Both the position numbers and the translations under genes were made by a program. A stretch of DNA of 8,424 nt, taken from contig JBFMAE010000012.1 in NCBI GenBank assembly GCA_040756085.1, forward strand, positions 1 to 8,424, written 5' to 3'. The stretch's first letter is position 1. The number at the start of each line of letters is the position of its first letter. The stretch is from JBFMAE01 sp040756085 (GTDB lineage: Bacteria > Desulfobacterota > BSN033 > UBA1163). Of this stretch, positions 6,687 to 8,424 are shown in pieces. Under the pieces are notes generated by a model. It was not told where the DNA came from, did not search any database, and saw only the letters and a list, made by a program, of their open reading frames with translations.

Positions 6687-7004
6687 AAGCAGCCGAGGCT
6701 TTCTAAAGTCAGTTATTGATATCTCTTCCAAGCTTTCTGCCCGCGTCGTCAATTGCCATCTGTCGGACAGAACCTGTGGGGTGAAATCTTCAAAATTCGG
6801 TTTCAAAACTCAAAACAAACGCACGACCCATTCAGCAAACAACTGCCAAACAAGTCGGGTTTTTACTCGTCCTTGTTTTCAAGGAGCCCTAATATATTAA
6901 GGGTCCCAAAGAGATTTCTGAAAAAAGCCCAGAAATCTCTGATTACACGGATAATGGAATGATTTCCGAGATAAGAAAAGGATTTGATGGGAAGCTGGGT
7001 CTCT
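6687..7004. other. Unassigned region between convergent genes
   Basis: This 318-base stretch lies between the 3' end of the XRE gene and the 3' end of the protease pseudogene. Open frames exist on both strands (6753-6962 plus, 6516-6806 minus), but neither has a ribosome binding site or recognisable protein features. The only clear structure is the hairpin at 6910-6940. I see nothing else that I can support. Confidence 0.6.
6910..6940. terminator. Perfect 11-bp hairpin between convergent genes
   Basis: AGAGATTTCTG (6910-6920) and CAGAAATCTCT (6930-6940) are perfectly complementary around a 9-nt loop. It lies between two converging transcription units, a usual place for a bidirectional terminator. 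There is no T-run after the stem in the plus direction and only TTT (TTTGGG) in the minus direction, so it is not a textbook intrinsic terminator. It could also be a remnant inverted repeat. Confidence 0.35.
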
Positions 7005-7433
7005 TTAGCGTTTTAGTTGCACGATTCCAGCTTGATAATCGCAGGTGAAGTAAAAACGGTTGATCAAATCACGCCCTAAAACCGAAGGAAGTCTAAGAAT
7101 CCGCGCCACTTCTTCAGGAGGCAATTGTTCTAAATCATGCTGTACAACCCAGAGATCTTGACTCAAGGTGAAATCACCCTCATCCGATCCTAATGTGATC
7201 TCAACTTCCTAGATTAAAAATGAACGGACACTGCCTCCGATACCGACGATCGGCAAAGAAGAAGGAAGCAATGCTCCCATTGGAACAGATAGGAGTCGCG
7301 TATCGCGGTCCAAGAGCGTCGTGCGGGATGCTCCGGTATCTAATAGAAACCAAACCAGCCCATGAAAGTATGTTGAATTCAAATGCACTGCGAGATAGGG
7401 CGCATCGCCAATAAACCGGCCTCGGATGATCAC
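7005..7433 (-). pseudogene. Retropepsin-like aspartyl protease gene interrupted by an in-frame TAG
   Basis: The frame reads 142 codons plus TAA, with one internal TAG at 7209-7211 (codon 75). Before it, FLLDTGASRTTLL (about 29-41) carries the catalytic Asp32-Thr-Gly of single-domain pepsin-like proteases, and IVGIGG (62-67) lies where the flap is expected. After it, RLPSVLGRDLINRFYF and CDYQAGIVQL (114-140) give the second family signature, LGRD, and the final strand. Both halves are needed for the fold, so as ordinary code the gene is broken. The start is taken as GTG 7431-7433, overlapping by 4 nt (GTGA) the stop of the upstream DUF5678 gene, which indicates translational coupling. An upstream GTG at 7473-7475 in the same frame is possible but lies inside that gene. 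Family role: proteolysis; the bacterial substrate is not known to me. Confidence 0.85.
7209..7211 (-). other. In-frame TAG inside the protease frame
   Basis: On the minus strand TAG stands at codon 75, between SFLI and EVEITL. The frame continues for 67 further sense codons with the LGRD signature intact, so a single base change, not a frameshift, explains the interruption. CAG, AAG or GAG are one substitution away. Confidence 0.85.
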
Positions 7434-7660
7434 AGCACCATCTCCAATGGTTCCGGTGTTATGAACTCCACACACGTATGAGCCGGGTCAGACAGTTTCT
7501 GCAGCAGCTTTTCGAGGTCCGGATTGCTGGCGATTACCTAACCGCCCTTGACGGCAATCCACTGGTCGCCAAATTTAGCCAAAAGCGAAGGCATATTTTT
7601 ACTTATCCACACATGATCGGTTTCAAATGCAAGGAGCTCATCAGATAACTGTTCTGCCAT
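7430..7660 (-). pseudogene. DUF5678-type small protein gene interrupted by an in-frame TAG
   Basis: The frame of 76 codons plus TGA starts at ATG 7658-7660, with AGGAGGT (7670-7676) 9 nt upstream. It has a TAG at 7538-7540 (codon 41). The translated parts resemble DUF5678: an acidic N-terminus, MPSLLAKFGDQWIAVKGG (23-40), then VIASNPDLEKLLQKL (42-56) and CVEFITPEPLE (63-73). The family pattern of W-I/V-A-V, a small turn, and V-I-A-S runs straight across the TAG, so the rest of the gene is preserved. The DUF5678 family has no function that I know of. From memory such genes often precede a retropepsin-like gene, as here with a 4-nt stop/start overlap. The intact ribosome binding site suggests recent inactivation or recoding. 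Confidence 0.8.
7538..7540 (-). other. In-frame TAG inside the DUF5678 frame
   Basis: TAG at codon 41 lies between WIAVKGG and VIAS, a turn where a polar residue is expected. CAG or AAG would be one substitution away. The frame is otherwise intact on both sides. Confidence 0.85.
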
Positions 7661-7691
7661 TTTTCGTGTACCTCCTACAAGTGTCGGTTAT

Positions 7692-7868
7692 CTACCCCCG
7701 ACGTTATCCACAACAAACATATCAGAGGGAGTAACAATTGATCTGGACGAGAACGGACATATCGTTGGAATCGAAATCCTTGATGCCAGTGAAAAAATGG
7801 AGCTTTCAGAACTTGTTAATATATCCATCGAAAATCTTCCACTTGAAAGAGTAGCCACGACTCAGTAA
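7692..7868 (+). pseudogene. 3' remnant of a DUF2283 gene
   Basis: From about 7692 the frame reads YLPPTLSTTNISEGVTIDLD, ENGHIVGIEILDAS (ending near 7790) and a tail ending VATTQ, stop TAA 7866-7868. The core DLDENGHIVGIEILDAS is the hallmark C-terminal half of DUF2283. The family's N-terminal half, normally an acidic YD-x-x-AD-x-LYI segment with a start codon, is missing: upstream in this frame the sequence becomes unrelated, with no ATG and no ribosome binding site, and merges with the leader of the minus-strand DUF5678 gene. It is therefore a 5'-truncated fragment produced by deletion or rearrangement. DUF2283 proteins are small and of unknown function. Confidence 0.8.
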
Positions 7869-7964
7869 ACAAAATAACTACCGTATCTGACTGGCCTGAT
7901 AGAAACGTTCTTAACTTATTTTAAGAGTTTCGACCGATCTAAAGCAATTTAAAGCTCCAATCAT

Positions 7965-7993
7965 TTGCCTTCGTCCATTTTTGAAGTTATCAT
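7965..7993 (+). promoter_or_regulatory. Sigma70-type promoter of the YdjM-like gene, possibly leaderless
   Basis: TTGCCT (7965-7970) and TATCAT (7988-7993) are 17 nt apart and match the consensus at 4 of 6 and 5 of 6 positions. The expected transcription start, 6-7 nt after the -10, falls at about 8000, the first base of the GTG start codon. No good Shine-Dalgarno precedes that codon (only GAAG 13 nt away), which fits a leaderless mRNA. Confidence 0.4.
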
Positions 7994-7999
7994 AATTTT

Positions 8000-8424
8000 G
8001 TGGATACGATTACTCATACACTGACGGGCGCCGTCATTGCAAAGGCCATCGATGATAAAAAACTTGGGCATTGGGGGACGATCGCGGGGCTCTCCATGGG
8101 ATTCTTCCCGGATTTCGATTTCGTTCTTGGCCTCTTCAACCATCAATTTTATCTCCAGTACCACCGGGATTTTACACACTCCTTGCTGCTGATCCCCCTT
8201 TACGCCTTTTTTTTCAGCTGGCTATTTGTTAAAATTTCGAAACGGCCCTACCTCTGGAATTTTTATAGGGTCTGTCTCGCCGTTCTGGTGATTCATGTCT
8301 TGCTCGACCTTCTTACCTCCTATGGGACGATGATTTTTTCGCCTTTCTTTGAACATCGATTTGCATGGGATCTTATCTTCATCATCGATTTAATCTTCTC
8401 AGGAATCATCTTTATCCCATGGGT
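8000..8424 (+). CDS. YdjM/DUF457-family membrane-bound metal-dependent hydrolase (3' end outside window)
   Basis: The frame of 141 codons from GTG 8000-8002 remains open at the window edge. The start is set by the family's N-terminus, M-D-x-x-T-H: here VDTITHTLTG (1-10) with His6. Further signature residues follow: GFFPDFDFV (34-42, Asp38 and Asp40), HRDFTHSLLL (55-64, His55, Asp57, His60) and HVLLDLLTSYGT (99-110, His99, Asp103). These conserved His and Asp residues are the presumed metal ligands. Hydrophobic segments at about 26-46, 60-77, 91-105 and 125-141 fit an integral inner-membrane protein. Members are annotated as LexA-regulated or metal-dependent hydrolases, but the substrate is not established. 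All motifs expected in this part are intact, in contrast to the broken genes just upstream. A YdjM relative is confident; a specific function is not. Confidence 0.88.
   Translation, partial: MDTITHTLTGAVIAKAIDDKKLGHWGTIAGLSMGFFPDFDFVLGLFNHQFYLQYHRDFTHSLLLIPLYAFFFSWLFVKISKRPYLWNFYRVCLAVLVIHVLLDLLTSYGTMIFSPFFEHRFAWDLIFIIDLIFSGIIFIPW

Noticed and set aside
6516..6806. Minus-strand frame of 96 codons overlapping the XRE gene
   Set aside because: It needs a TTG start without ribosome binding site, overlaps the well-supported XRE gene, and shows no family features.
6753..6962. Plus-strand frame of 69 codons after the XRE gene
   Set aside because: No ribosome binding site and no recognisable motif; it spans the 11-bp hairpin. 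Composition looks like non-coding sequence.
7909..7926. TCTTAA-CTTATT-TTAAGA hairpin after the DUF2283 remnant
   Set aside because: Six A/T-rich base pairs and only a TTT run afterwards; too weak to call a terminator.
7961..8179. Minus-strand frame of 72 codons
   Set aside because: Antisense to the YdjM-like gene, whose conserved His/Asp motifs are in the plus-strand frame.
1..8424. General TAG reassignment across the window
   Set aside because: The gene at 2791-4002 ends in TAG where its third repeat finishes, and the long frames contain no TAG. Only the two small genes at 7005-7660 are affected.

Overview
The window looks like a chromosomal segment of a Gram-negative bacterium, probably an uncultured lineage of the Nitrospirota/Desulfobacterota/Omnitrophota kind. 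The support is a CsgG-type envelope protein, several Sec signal peptides, clear Shine-Dalgarno sites, and small families (DUF5678, retropepsin-like, DUF2283) that I associate with such genomes. The phylum guess is weak and rests on no marker gene. No rRNA, tRNA, CRISPR array, insertion sequence or phage gene was seen.

Left part (1-5983, minus strand): five genes read leftwards as one likely operon or two linked ones. In transcription order they encode a small secreted beta-rich protein (5971-5579), a two-helix membrane protein (5507-5253), an exported CsgG-like protein with a C-terminal SH3 domain (5161-4043), an exported protein with an Ig/IPT-like domain plus three copies of a 55-65 residue repeat (4002-2791), and a very long exported protein (2643 to beyond base 1). 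The last protein is open for 881 codons and runs off the window. It contains a helical N-terminal region, a beta-sandwich domain, a cysteine-dependent dual-specificity phosphatase domain with an intact HCX5R site, and at least two tandem Ig-like repeats. Every product is predicted to be exported or in the membrane, so the cluster looks like an uncharacterised cell-envelope system with a CsgG-like component and a phosphatase outside the cytoplasm.

Middle (5984-6686): a 316-base divergent intergenic region separates the leftward operon from a plus-strand XRE-family regulator (6300-6686, GTG start). Just upstream of the regulator lie two perfect inverted repeats, good candidates for its operator.

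Right part (6687-8424): a stretch of gene decay. After an unassigned region with a perfect 11-bp hairpin come two overlapping minus-strand genes, DUF5678 and a retropepsin-like aspartyl protease. Each is interrupted by one in-frame TAG and otherwise reads as full length. Next to them on the plus strand is the 3' remnant of a DUF2283 gene whose 5' end is gone. The window ends inside an apparently intact YdjM/DUF457-type membrane metal-dependent hydrolase gene (from 8000), whose GTG start coincides with the predicted transcription start of a good sigma70-like promoter.
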